The translations under genes and the position numbers were made by a program. Below, one piece after another: positions 10,515 through 18,796 of a stretch of 64,000 nt of DNA. Under the pieces are notes generated by a model. That model made no database searches and was not told where the DNA came from. It was given only the letters and a program-made list of their open reading frames with translations. The stretch lies in assembly GCA_030684815.1 (NCBI GenBank), contig JAUXXQ010000161.1, positions 29,646-93,645 of the forward strand. Direction: 5' to 3'. How positions within the stretch are numbered: position 1 is the first letter of the stretch; each line of letters begins with the position of its first letter. Source of the DNA: Methylobacter sp. Lineage in GTDB: Bacteria > Pseudomonadota > Gammaproteobacteria > Methylococcales > Methylomonadaceae.

Positions 10515-11142
10515 CGGGCTTCTTGGCCGGTTAAATTATAAAACAAGCGACGCTGCTTTTCTTGGTTTTTCTTTTTCGACAAGACGCTATTATTAAATTT
10601 TTTTTAGGAATCAATTTAGTTGGCAATACGGTTTGGATATTTCCGGGGTAAATAAGTCGGCTCAACTTGGGCTTAATGGTAAGCAGTTTGCTGCGAAGCA
10701 TATATCCGGGTTGAAAAGTTTTTTGACCCATGTTGGTATATTCATCCTTGGCAATCGCCTAGGTAAAAGGTGGTGTATTTATTATATGAATTCAAAGCTT
10801 TTAGATTTAAACCGGTCAGCAACTTTAAAACAAACGATAACTTTTGTCGGCTATGGATTGGGCTGTTTAAAAAAAAACAGCGTATAGGCGTGCGGTGAGT
10901 GGTTATGCGGATAGGCTGTTTTAATTGATGCACGCTTATGCTTAATAATAAGGCATGATGTTCTTGGTATGTTTTTTTACAATGATGGGTAGCATGGGCA
11001 GTATTCATGGGCGGTAATATCCGCATCAGAAAAAATTATCGATGAAATTGGGGCGATTTGAATTTATAATGGCAACTGTCATATTCTTTTCTATGTTTAT
11101 TGATGATACAATATAAAAAATTTTTTATTATAAGGATTAAAA

Positions 11143-11457
11143 ATGACTGATTTTCAACAACTATCTGAAGATGAATTGCAAGCCGTTATTATTAATGCAA
11201 ATAAAGCATTAAGAAATAAACAGGCAAGTAAGCATAAAGAAGTTATAGCGCAGATAAAAGATCTCGCTGCGTCCATTGGTGCGACTGTAGACATTCATGA
11301 GGGCAATAAGAAACTAACCAGAAAGGGTGGGGAGGTTGCCATTAAATATCGCCATCCTGATGATCCAAATAAGACCTGGAAAGGTCGCGGAATGATGCCA
11401 AAATGGTTACAAGAACTGTTAGAGTCAGGGCGCGACCGTTCTGAGTTTGAAGTTTAA
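11143..11457 (+). CDS. H-NS family nucleoid-associated protein
   Basis: A 104-residue DNA-binding protein. The first 55 residues are charged and helical, as in the oligomerisation domain. The C-terminal part, KYRHPDDPNKTWKGRG followed by MMPKWLQELLESG, is the H-NS DNA-binding domain with a TWKGRG loop close to the TWTGxGR consensus. Such proteins silence AT-rich, transferred DNA, and this window holds several accessory blocks. It is monocistronic, with an AT-rich promoter upstream and a strong hairpin downstream. Confidence 0.88.
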   Translation: MTDFQQLSEDELQAVIINANKALRNKQASKHKEVIAQIKDLAASIGATVDIHEGNKKLTRKGGEVAIKYRHPDDPNKTWKGRGMMPKWLQELLESGRDRSEFEV

Positions 11458-11472
11458 AAAATAGATTAAAGT

Positions 11473-11505
11473 CTTGGGTGCTTTATAAAATATAAAGCAC
11501 CCAAG
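11473..11505. terminator. Strong hairpin after the H-NS gene
   Basis: A 15-bp perfect stem (11473-11487 and 11491-11505) with a 3-base AAA loop starts 15 bases after the H-NS stop. It lacks a T-tract, so it may work as a transcript-stabilising or rho-assisted end rather than a classic intrinsic terminator. Confidence 0.65.
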
Positions 11506-11658
11506 ATTCCCTCCTCCACTTAGTGTTAATTTCCACCTGTAGTATCCGTCTTTTACATCCATTGTAATTATTCAGACCCTGAGCATATTTCTGGGAATAC
11601 GGCATTTTGCCCGCAAAAAATGCAACCAAGATGGCTTTTTATCGTTATACACACGTAT

Positions 11659-11805
11659 CTAATGGCGCCTAATATACAGATATTCCAACCTGGAAGGTCT
11701 AACTTGCAACGTTTCGAGCAGGCGGGATATAGACTGAAAATCATCATCAGTGATGGCTTGGGTAAGCGCACGCGAATCATCCTGTCTAAAACGCTCCCCC
11801 GCCAT
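11659..11805 (-). pseudogene. Small gene remnant cut by a palindromic repeat
   Basis: A 48-residue frame starting at the ATG on 11805: MAGERFRQDDSRALTQAITD, then DDFQSISRLLETLQ, a plausible helical protein start. The rest of the frame, RPSRLEYLYIRRH, is encoded by a degenerate half of the AGACCTTCCAGG palindrome found elsewhere in the window. The 3' end therefore seems to have been replaced by the repeat. The original product is unknown. Confidence 0.3.
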
Positions 11806-11817
11806 TAAAATTCACAT

Positions 11818-11870
11818 TTGAAATGACCGCTTATATGCTATAGTTACCTTAATGAGAATGATTATTGATA
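11818..11870 (+). promoter_or_regulatory. feo promoter with Fur box
   Basis: A -35-like TTGAAA (11818-11823) is followed by TATAGT (11839-11844). Directly downstream, AATGAGAATGATTATTGATA (11851-11870) fits the 7-1-7 Fur pattern TGAtAAT-n-ATTATcA at most positions. Its place over the expected transcription start, ahead of feoABC, fits iron-Fur repression. Confidence 0.7.
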
Positions 11871-11917
11871 ACTCCGGCGTAGTTGGTTTTTGATGCGCTT
11901 TATTTTAAGGTTGCTGT

Positions 11918-12154
11918 ATGACGACGATAAGCTTAAAAAATCTTGCTGTAGGCGATTCGGGCAGGATAGTCGGCTTTGAACAGGCGGGTAAGGCTTACCG
12001 TAAGCGCTTGCTGGCGATGGGCTTGACGCCCGGAACCGAGTTTCGTGTGACCCGTTTTGCACCGATGGGCGATCCTGTTGAAATAAAATTACGCGGATTT
12101 TCCTTAACTCTGCGCAAGGATGAAGCGGCCATATTGTTGATAGAGAAACTCTGA
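11918..12154 (+). CDS. feoA: Ferrous iron transport protein A
   Basis: A 78-residue cytoplasmic SH3-like protein that assists FeoB. It shows LAVGDSGRIVGFEQAGKAYR, then the loop LLAMGLTPGTEF, then GDPVEIKLRGFSLTLRKDEA, the usual FeoA pattern with full length. It is the first gene behind the Fur-boxed promoter. The gap to feoB is unusually long (about 190 bases) and filled by an insertion-sequence remnant. Confidence 0.93.
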   Translation: MTTISLKNLAVGDSGRIVGFEQAGKAYRKRLLAMGLTPGTEFRVTRFAPMGDPVEIKLRGFSLTLRKDEAAILLIEKL

Positions 12155-12199
12155 TATTTCAATCCACACTCGACCTCATCTGCCAAATGACTTGTCTTA

Positions 12200-12328
12200 C
12201 GACAATCCATCGACAGAGGGAGGCCGGTGGATTGCCTCGCCGTAAACGACGAGGTTACTTGAAAGGATAACGATGCTAAAGCAGCGTTGTCAACGTTGAA
12301 CGAATCTCCCTGAAGGGAGGGATCTCAA
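12200..12328 (+). mobile_element. Probable right-end remnant of an IS200/IS605-type tnpB element
   Basis: Between feoA and feoB lies a structured stretch. It contains an open frame of 20 codons, ending VDCLAVNDEVT then TGA at 12262, that reads like a TnpB tail. After it come GATGCTAAAGCAGCG, AACGTTGAACGAAT, the hairpin CTCCCT-GA-AGGGAG at 12305-12318 and GGATCTCAA. A short hairpin followed by a TCAA end is the usual right-end layout of these elements, and the same region of intact elements encodes the TnpB guide RNA (omega RNA). No transposase body remains. The call rests on memory of the family pattern, not on a search. Confidence 0.45.
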
Positions 12329-12345
12329 ACCAACAAGGAAATTTG

Positions 12346-14694
12346 ATGAAAACTGATTTTATCGTGGGCGTGGTCGGCAACCCGAATTGCGGCAAGACAA
12401 CTTTATTTAATGCATTAACTGGCGCACGGCAGCATGTCGGCAACTGGCCCGGCGTTACCGTCGAGAAAAAAACCGGTGAATACAGCTTTGGCCATAAGCT
12501 CATCGAATTGGTCGATTTGCCCGGCACGTATTCGCTCGAAGCCGCTGACGATCAGGTGTCTTTAGATGAAAAAGTCGCCCGCGATTATGTCGCCTCCCAG
12601 CAGGCCGATTTAATCATTAACATCGTCGACGCCTCCAATCTGGAGCGTAATCTCTACCTGACTTCGCAATTGATTGAGATGCGCGTGCCGATGATTTTGG
12701 TGCTCAACATGATGGATGCGGTCAAACAGCGCGGCATTAAAATCGACCTCGCTTTCCTTGAGCACTTGCTGGGCTGCCCGGTTATTCCTATTACCGCCTC
12801 AACTAAAGGCGGTATCGATGCGCTAAAAGCGGCGATCAATAGCGCCGCCATCAGCAAGCCGATTCCTTCGGTCAAAATCAGCTATGTTGATGCACTGGAA
12901 CAAGCCGTCGATGAACTTTCGCCGCTATTGACCGAAACCGCACGGCAGCACCCTTGCGATTTGCGCTGGCTGGCGTTGCGCGCACTGGAAGACGACACCC
13001 TGGCCAAGCAGATTGCAGGAAGCGCATGGCTGCCGATAATTGTCGCCTTGCAGCGGCGGGTCGAAGCGGAAACCAATGATGAAATAGACATACTCGCCGC
13101 CGATGCCCGTTACGGCTTCGTCAATGAATTGACCAACGGCGCGGTGTGCAAACTTAATGAAGTGAGCCGTCACGTCACTGAAAAAATCGACAACATCGTG
13201 CTCAATCGCTTCCTGGGCATCCCGATATTTTTGCTGGTGATGTACGCGATGTTTATGTTCACCATTAATATAGGCAGCGCCTTCGTCGATTTTTTCGACC
13301 AGACCGTTGGCGCCTTATTAATTGATGGTTTAGGTCAGGTACTCACCGCGCAACATTGGCCGGAATGGTTAATTGTATTAATCACTAGCGGCGTCGGCGG
13401 CGGCATTCAGGTGGTCGCCACCTTTGTCCCGATTGTCGGTTTTTTGTTTATGTTTTTGTCGGCACTGGAAGATTCGGGTTACATGGCCAGGGCGGCATTT
13501 GTCATGGACAGATTCATGCGCATGATCGGCTTGCCGGGCAAATCTTTCGTGCCTATGATTGTCGGTTTCGGTTGCAACGTCCCGGCGATTATGGCGACAC
13601 GGACACTGGAAAATCAGCGCGACCGCATCCTGACCAACCTGATGAACCCGTTTATGTCCTGCGGCGCCCGCTTGCCGGTTTACGCCTTGTTTGCCGCTGC
13701 ATTCTTTCCGGTCGGCGGCCAGAATCTGGTGTTCGGCTTATATTTGTTGGGCATTGCGGTTGCGGTGTTGACCGGTTTAATCATGCGCCATACCTTATTT
13801 AAAGGCGAATCGGCGCCGTTTATCATGGAATTGCCCGCTTACCACATGCCGACAGCGAGCGGCGTTTTTATCCGAACTTGGGATAGGCTCAAATCGTTTT
13901 TGTTCAACGCAGGCAAAGTCATCGTACCGATGGTGTTAGTGCTTAATTTCTTAAACGCGTTGGGAACGGACGGCAGTTTCGGCCAGGAAAACAGCAACCA
14001 ATCGGTGCTAAGTGAGATTGGCCGCAGCCTGACGCCCGCGTTTAAACCAATGGGCATAGAAAAAGACAACTGGCCGGCCACGGTGGGGATTTTCACCGGG
14101 GTGTTAGCCAAAGAAGCGGTGGTCGGAACTTTAGATGCACTGTACAGCCAGATGGCGGCGACCGGCACAAACGCCGATGATGCAGCGCCGTTCGATCTTG
14201 CCCAGGCCTTGATCGACGCCTGTCTGACCGTGCCGGAAAATTTACGCGCAGTGGCCGACAATCTGCTCGACCCGCTCGGGCTGAATATCGGCAGTGTCGA
14301 TGATCTTGATGCCGCCGCCACCGAGCAGGCCGTCAATACCGGCACCTTTACTGCGATGCAGTTGAGTTTTGATGGCAAAGCCGGAGCCTTTGCCTATTTG
14401 TTGTTCATTTTGCTGTACGCGCCGTGTGTAGCGGCAACAGCGGCCATCTATCGGGAAACCAACAGGAACTGGACGCTGTTTGTGCTGTTCTGGACGACCG
14501 GCATTGCCTACATGACGGCCACCATTTTTTATCAATCGATGACCTATGCCCGGCATCCCGAGTATTCCCTGGTCTGGATCAGCGGCTTGATTATTGCCTT
14601 TTTAGCAGTGTTGTTCGTGCTATGGCTGCTCGGTAAAAACACCGATGCGACCGACGTCAAACAAGGCCGGGAGTCGCTCCGTGATTCTGTCTGA
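12346..14694 (+). CDS. feoB: Ferrous iron transporter B
   Basis: A 782-residue inner-membrane Fe(II) transporter. The N-terminal G domain has GNPNCGKT (11-18), VDLPGTYSLEA and NMMD. A helical GDI region follows, then two Gate/Core membrane repeats (about 285-440 and 515-755), with GFGCNVPAIMATRTLE and LYAPCVAATAA in the pore regions. Length is normal. The ATG at 12346 has AAGGAA upstream and is better than a TTG one codon earlier. The stop overlaps feoC by 14 bases. Confidence 0.96.
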   Translation: MKTDFIVGVVGNPNCGKTTLFNALTGARQHVGNWPGVTVEKKTGEYSFGHKLIELVDLPGTYSLEAADDQVSLDEKVARDYVASQQADLIINIVDASNLERNLYLTSQLIEMRVPMILVLNMMDAVKQRGIKIDLAFLEHLLGCPVIPITASTKGGIDALKAAINSAAISKPIPSVKISYVDALEQAVDELSPLLTETARQHPCDLRWLALRALEDDTLAKQIAGSAWLPIIVALQRRVEAETNDEIDILAADARYGFVNELTNGAVCKLNEVSRHVTEKIDNIVLNRFLGIPIFLLVMYAMFMFTINIGSAFVDFFDQTVGALLIDGLGQVLTAQHWPEWLIVLITSGVGGGIQVVATFVPIVGFLFMFLSALEDSGYMARAAFVMDRFMRMIGLPGKSFVPMIVGFGCNVPAIMATRTLENQRDRILTNLMNPFMSCGARLPVYALFAAAFFPVGGQNLVFGLYLLGIAVAVLTGLIMRHTLFKGESAPFIMELPAYHMPTASGVFIRTWDRLKSFLFNAGKVIVPMVLVLNFLNALGTDGSFGQENSNQSVLSEIGRSLTPAFKPMGIEKDNWPATVGIFTGVLAKEAVVGTLDALYSQMAATGTNADDAAPFDLAQALIDACLTVPENLRAVADNLLDPLGLNIGSVDDLDAAATEQAVNTGTFTAMQLSFDGKAGAFAYLLFILLYAPCVAATAAIYRETNRNWTLFVLFWTTGIAYMTATIFYQSMTYARHPEYSLVWISGLIIAFLAVLFVLWLLGKNTDATDVKQGRESLRDSV

Positions 14695-14908
14695 TTTGCG
14701 CGCTTATTTAATGCAGCATCATCGTGTGGCTTTGGCTGATTTAATCCTGCATTTCAACATGGATGCTGATGCGTTACGCGGTATGCTGGATCTTTGGATC
14801 AGCAAAGGCAAGGTGCGCAAATTGCCGCTGACTGCGTCTTGCGGAACCAGCTGCTGTCAGTGCGACACCACGTTGACAGAAATTTATGAATGGATTAATC
14901 AGGATTGA
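14681..14908 (+). CDS. feoC: FeoC-like transcriptional/assembly factor
   Basis: A 75-residue protein starting at a GTG inside the end of feoB. MILSDLRAYLMQHHRVALAD and the following residues form a winged-helix fold. The cysteine cluster CGTSCCQC near residues 53-60 matches the oxygen-sensitive Fe-S site of FeoC proteins. It probably tunes FeoB stability or transcription in response to oxygen. Overlap with feoB and its position as third gene support the call. Confidence 0.82.
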   Translation: MILSDLRAYLMQHHRVALADLILHFNMDADALRGMLDLWISKGKVRKLPLTASCGTSCCQCDTTLTEIYEWINQD

Positions 14909-14911
14909 AAA

Positions 14912-15463
14912 ATGAATTGGCTTAATACTCAAAATCGTTACGGCACCTTGTCGATAGCGCTGCATTGGCTCATGCTCATTTTGTTTATAGCGGTCTATGC
15001 CTGTATCGAATTGCGCGAGTTTTTCCCTAAAGGCAGCGAACCCCGCGAGGCGATGAAAACCTGGCATTTTATGCTGGGCTTGTCGGTGTTTATACTGGTT
15101 TGGCTACGCCTGCTGTTGCGCTTGCTGAGTTTCACGCCGCACATTGAGCCGCAACCGCCTAAATGGCAGCATGTATCGGCTAAACTGATGCATGGCGCGC
15201 TCTATGTATTGATGATTTTCATGCCGCTGTTGGGCTGGTTGATGCTGAGCGCCAAAGGCAAGCTGATACCTTTTTTCGGCCTGCAATTGCCGGCGCTTAT
15301 CGGCGAAAGCAAAGGTGCGGCGGAACTGATTAAAGAAGTGCATGAGACCGGCGGCACCGTAGGTTACGTTCTGATTGGCCTGCACGCCGCCGCTGCGTTA
15401 TTTCACCATTATGTCGCCAAAGACAACACGCTCTCGCGCATGTTGCCAAAGCGCAATTCATGA
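14912..15463 (+). CDS. Cytochrome b561 family protein
   Basis: A 183-residue inner-membrane diheme cytochrome with four hydrophobic segments. It opens with RYGTLSIALHWLM, the usual first heme-histidine helix of bacterial CybB-type proteins. Further histidines are at TWHFMLG, LMHGALY, KEVHETGG and LIGLHAAAALFHHY. It probably moves electrons between quinone and a periplasmic acceptor. It starts 3 bases after feoC and could be co-transcribed, which hints at a redox role in ferrous iron uptake. Confidence 0.88.
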   Translation: MNWLNTQNRYGTLSIALHWLMLILFIAVYACIELREFFPKGSEPREAMKTWHFMLGLSVFILVWLRLLLRLLSFTPHIEPQPPKWQHVSAKLMHGALYVLMIFMPLLGWLMLSAKGKLIPFFGLQLPALIGESKGAAELIKEVHETGGTVGYVLIGLHAAAALFHHYVAKDNTLSRMLPKRNS

Positions 15464-15466
15464 GTA

Positions 15467-15539
15467 CGTTGTGGTGGGAGCGGCCACCCGGCCGCGATAA
15501 TCGCGTACCGTTCGCGGCCCGGTGGCCGCTCCCACAACG
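15467..15539. repeat. Long imperfect palindrome (REP-like)
   Basis: Arms beginning CGTTGTGGTGGGAGCGG and ending CCGCTCCCACAACG pair over about 27 bases with a small bulge around a 16-base centre. It starts 3 bases after the cytochrome b561 stop, so it may also end that transcript. Confidence 0.75.
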
Positions 15540-15605
15540 ACCACCCCGTGCCACGCTAAAAGATAAGCCGGTATAATAGCCAAATTTTCCCCATTTTTGA
15601 GTGTT

Positions 15606-16652
15606 ATGAGTAAACAAAGAAAAGCAGTGGCGTTAATTTCCGGCGGCCTCGATTCCATGTTGGCCGCGAAAACCATTATGGAGCAGGGCGTCCATGTCGA
15701 AGGCATCAACTTTTTCACCGGCTTTTGTGTCGAAGGCCACACCCACGCCATCCGCGCTCAAGACAAGGCCAAGCCTAAACGCAATAATTCCTTATGGGTT
15801 GCCGAGCAATTAGGTATAAAACTGCACATCGTCGATGTTATCGAAGAATATAAAAAGGTACTGATTAATCCCAAACACGGCTACGGCGCCAATATGAATC
15901 CTTGTTTGGACTGCAAGATTTTCATGGTCAACAAGGCCAAACAATGGCTGGTGGAAAACGATTTTGACTTCATCATCACCGGCGAAGTGATAGGCCAGCG
16001 CCCGATGTCGCAACGCAAAGCCACCATGCCCATTATCTCCCAGCAATCCGGCGCCGATGATTTATTACTGCGGCCGTTGTGCGCGAAAAATTTACCGGAA
16101 ACCTTGCCGGAACGCGAAGGCTGGGTCGACCGGGAAAAGCTGCATGAGATTACCGGACGCTCGCGCAAGCCTCAGATGGCGCTGGCTAAACATTTCGGCT
16201 TTGATGATTATGCCCAGCCTGCGGGCGGTTGTTGTTTTCTGACCGATGCCAGCTATTCAGCCAAACTGGTCGATTTATGGAAAGCGCGTGACGGCGATAA
16301 AGAATACGATTTGGACGATGTGATGCTGCTTAAAGTCGGTCGGCACATCAGGCCGGAGCAACATTTTAAACTGATCGTCGCCCGTGAAGAAGGCGAAGAG
16401 CGTTTTATGCAAGGTTACAAAAAAGATTTTATCACCTTGAAATGTATCGATTATCCGGGCGCGCTAACACTGGTCGACGGCACGCCTTCTGCCGAGGATT
16501 TGTTTACCGCCGCCAGAATTACCGCCCGCTATGGACAAGGCCGCAATGCCGAGCAAGTCGATGTAAGAATAATCGGCAAAGACGGCTCTGAACGCATTAT
16601 TCAGGTCAAGCCGTTTGCCGCCGAAGAAATCCCACAGGAATGGCTGATATGA
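15606..16652 (+). CDS. PP-loop (MnmA/ThiI-like) tRNA thiolation-type protein
   Basis: A 348-residue cytosolic protein with an ATP-pyrophosphatase fold. The PP-loop SGGLDS is at about 11-16. NPCLDCK (near 98) and GGCCF (near 208) sit where MnmA-type sulfurtransferases have their catalytic cysteines. ARKGDK-type charged segments and a roughly 120-residue C-terminal extension follow, which is not the usual MnmA beta-barrel sequence. It likely activates a tRNA base with ATP and transfers sulfur. The next gene, overlapping by 4 bases, is a TusA-type sulfur carrier, which fits that role. The ATG at 15606 is preferred over an upstream TTG. The exact tRNA target is unknown. Confidence 0.75.
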   Translation: MSKQRKAVALISGGLDSMLAAKTIMEQGVHVEGINFFTGFCVEGHTHAIRAQDKAKPKRNNSLWVAEQLGIKLHIVDVIEEYKKVLINPKHGYGANMNPCLDCKIFMVNKAKQWLVENDFDFIITGEVIGQRPMSQRKATMPIISQQSGADDLLLRPLCAKNLPETLPEREGWVDREKLHEITGRSRKPQMALAKHFGFDDYAQPAGGCCFLTDASYSAKLVDLWKARDGDKEYDLDDVMLLKVGRHIRPEQHFKLIVAREEGEERFMQGYKKDFITLKCIDYPGALTLVDGTPSAEDLFTAARITARYGQGRNAEQVDVRIIGKDGSERIIQVKPFAAEEIPQEWLI

Positions 16653-16876
16653 CCAGAGAAACGCTGAATGCCCGCCGCCTGCTGTGTCCGCTGCCGGTGA
16701 TTCGTACTCAGGACAAGGTCAAGCAACTTAAAGTCGGCGACCAATTGGAAGTGATTTGCACCGATCCCGGCGTGATGCAGGATATTCCGGCCTGGTGCCG
16801 CATCAATGGGCATAAGGTGTTGGAAACCGTTTCCGGCGATCATGAATACATTATTATTCTGGAAGTGGGCGGCTAA
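16649..16876 (+). CDS. TusA-family sulfur carrier protein
   Basis: A 75-residue protein with the TusA hallmark CPLPV near residues 13-17 (RRLLCPLPVIRTQDKV), then VGDQLEVICTDPG and an amphipathic strand-helix end. The cysteine carries persulfide sulfur between enzymes. The ATG at 16649 overlaps the upstream stop as ATGA. An ATG nine bases earlier is possible. Its tight coupling to the PP-loop gene suggests that it is the dedicated sulfur donor. Confidence 0.9.
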   Translation: MTRETLNARRLLCPLPVIRTQDKVKQLKVGDQLEVICTDPGVMQDIPAWCRINGHKVLETVSGDHEYIIILEVGG

Positions 16877-18021
16877 TGGCTGAACTGGTCGATGCCGCAA
16901 CACTGGATAAATTAAAAGCCCGAGCCAGTTATGTCGGCGCGGCGATTAATGTTATTCAAACGCTGATCAAAATCGGCTTTGGCATTCTGGGCCAATCGGC
17001 CGCGCTGATTGCCGACGGCATTCATTCGCTGTCGGATTTGCTCAGCGATTTGCTGGTGATTATCGCGGTCAGATTGGGCAGCCGCGAGGCCGACCACGAA
17101 CATCCTTACGGCCATCGCCGCTTTGAAACCATCGCTACCGTTATTCTGGGCTTTAGCTTAATCGCGGTCGGCGGCGCTATTGCCTGGTCGGTCATGGAGC
17201 GCATGGCGAAGCCGGAGCATTTGCCGGTGCCCAATGTGTTATCTCTAGCGGTTGCTGCGCTGTCCATTTTGATTAATGAGTGGCTGTATCACTACACCAA
17301 ACGCATCGCCAAAAAGACCCGTTCCAAATTATTGCTGGCCAATGCGTGGCATCAGCGCAGTGATGCGATTTCGTCGTTGGTGGTGCTATTCGGCATCGGC
17401 GCGGTGCTGTTGGGCTATCCGTTGGCCGATGGCATTGCCGCCATCGTGGTCGCGTTGATGGTGGCTAAAATCGGTTTGAATTTGGTGTTTGAGAGCATTA
17501 AAGAATTGGTCGACACCTCCCTGCCGCCCGAATTGGTCGCTGAAATCAGGGCGGCGATTAACGCCATTGACGGCGTTGAAGGCATCCATTTATTGCGCAC
17601 CCGCCACATGGGCGAGGATGCGCTGATTGATGCACATATCGTCGTCGATCCGCGCATTACTGTGTCAGAAGGCCACATGATCGGCGATATTGTGCGTGAT
17701 GATTTGATCAAGCGTTTTGACGATGTGATGGATGTGCTGGTGCATGTCGACCCCGAAGATGACGAAAGTTTGCAGGAGCAATCGAGGCCATTGTCGCGCG
17801 GCGAAGTGCAACGCTTGTTGGAGCGCTATTTGGCCGACTTTAAACTGACCATCGACGATTTTAGAATCCATTATCTGGACGGCCAAATTGAAGTGGAAGT
17901 GATTTTGCCTTTTGCGGTGAGCGAGTCGCCGGAACGGTTCGCGGCGATAAAAAAACAATGCCGACTGATGTCGGTGGATATTAAAAAAATCGATAATGTG
18001 TTTTTGTTTTTTAAGGTTTGA
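16876..18021 (+). CDS. Cation diffusion facilitator (FieF/MamM-type) metal exporter
   Basis: A 381-residue inner-membrane antiporter that exports divalent metals such as Zn(II), Fe(II) or Mn(II). Six membrane helices lie in the first 215 residues. The metal site motifs HSLSD (near 49, ADGIHSLSDLLSD) and ADGIAAIVVA are visible, with DHEHPYGHRRFET between helices. The C-terminal cytoplasmic metallochaperone-like domain begins near 220 and extends further than usual. It overlaps the tusA-like gene by one base. Confidence 0.92.
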   Translation: MAELVDAATLDKLKARASYVGAAINVIQTLIKIGFGILGQSAALIADGIHSLSDLLSDLLVIIAVRLGSREADHEHPYGHRRFETIATVILGFSLIAVGGAIAWSVMERMAKPEHLPVPNVLSLAVAALSILINEWLYHYTKRIAKKTRSKLLLANAWHQRSDAISSLVVLFGIGAVLLGYPLADGIAAIVVALMVAKIGLNLVFESIKELVDTSLPPELVAEIRAAINAIDGVEGIHLLRTRHMGEDALIDAHIVVDPRITVSEGHMIGDIVRDDLIKRFDDVMDVLVHVDPEDDESLQEQSRPLSRGEVQRLLERYLADFKLTIDDFRIHYLDGQIEVEVILPFAVSESPERFAAIKKQCRLMSVDIKKIDNVFLFFKV

Positions 18022-18028
18022 AAAAACT

Positions 18029-18793
18029 GTGCGTTTAACGCTGTTTGAAATTAAAACCATACAACAGAGCGCCAAAAACATATTCGGCGATACGGCAAAA
18101 GTTTATCTTTTCGGCAGCCGGGTTGATGATAAACAAAAAGGCGGAGATATCGATTTATATGTCGTGCCTGACAATAAAAATGACTTATTTGAGAAAAAAA
18201 TTAAATTTTTAACTGCCTTGCATAAGGTTTTAGGTGAGCAAAAAATAGACGTAGTTTTTGCTACCGATCCCAGCAGGCCGATAGAACAACAAGCGATTGA
18301 AAAAGGAGTTGAGTTGAATTTACAAAACTTAAAAATCGACAAGGTTTTGAATGAATGCAGCAAGCACCTGCAACGGATAAACGAAGCATACAGCGATATG
18401 TCGGTATTCATGCCGCTTACAGCAACTAAATATCAAGCTTTAGCCAAAGATGAAGTGCAGGCGATAGACCAGTATTTGTTCCGCTTTGCCAAACTGCAAG
18501 ACAGCATGGGCGAAAAACTGTTTAGACTCTTAGTGGCTCGATTTGAAGGGGATACCGACAGATTAGCGTTTTTGGATGTGCTTAAAAAAATAGAAAAATA
18601 TATCGATAAGGATATTGCCAATGAATGGCTTGATTTAAGGAATATAAGAAATCAGTTAGCCCATGAATATGAGGACGACGCGATTGAAATGGCTAACAGT
18701 ATTAATCTGATTTATGCAAAAAAAGAAGTGATTGAAGGCATTTATTTAACAATAGCAGCCAAGTGTAATACCACTCAGCTTAACGAGGCTTAA
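18029..18793 (+). CDS. Single-chain MNT nucleotidyltransferase-HEPN protein
   Basis: A 254-residue protein joining two domains that are normally separate toxin-antitoxin partners. Residues 1-110 are a minimal nucleotidyltransferase: LFGSRVDDKQKGGDIDLYV, with the DxD pair, and a third acid in KIDVVFA. Residues about 115-254 are a helical HEPN domain with RNQLAHEY, which fits Rx4HxY, the RNase and AMPylation motif of HepT toxins. In the two-gene systems MntA modifies that tyrosine to silence the RNase. The GTG start at 18029, after the CDF stop, is my choice. The gene is AT-richer than its neighbours, which suggests transfer. All catalytic residues look intact. Confidence 0.8.
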   Translation: MRLTLFEIKTIQQSAKNIFGDTAKVYLFGSRVDDKQKGGDIDLYVVPDNKNDLFEKKIKFLTALHKVLGEQKIDVVFATDPSRPIEQQAIEKGVELNLQNLKIDKVLNECSKHLQRINEAYSDMSVFMPLTATKYQALAKDEVQAIDQYLFRFAKLQDSMGEKLFRLLVARFEGDTDRLAFLDVLKKIEKYIDKDIANEWLDLRNIRNQLAHEYEDDAIEMANSINLIYAKKEVIEGIYLTIAAKCNTTQLNEA

Positions 18794-18796
18794 TTT

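Larger units (their letters stand above)
9878..11142. other. Gene-poor intergenic region
   Basis: About 1.26 kb with no recognisable gene on either strand. The first 120 bases are very AT-rich and should hold the sucA promoter. Short open frames at 10019-10243 (plus) and 10042-10275 (minus) overlap each other and match no family I know. It also holds a 20-codon ORF with a good ribosome site (10353-10415) and an 11-bp inverted repeat (10456-10514). The last 60 bases, AT-rich with TACAAT near 11107, probably carry the promoter of the H-NS-like gene. Confidence 0.5.

Noticed and set aside
13839..14378. Long minus-strand open frame inside feoB
   Set aside because: It is a shadow of the feoB codon pattern; the plus frame has all FeoB motifs.
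15467..15539. Direct-repeat CRISPR or tRNA structure
   Set aside because: It is one palindrome without spacers or a cloverleaf. No CRISPR array or tRNA was found in the window.
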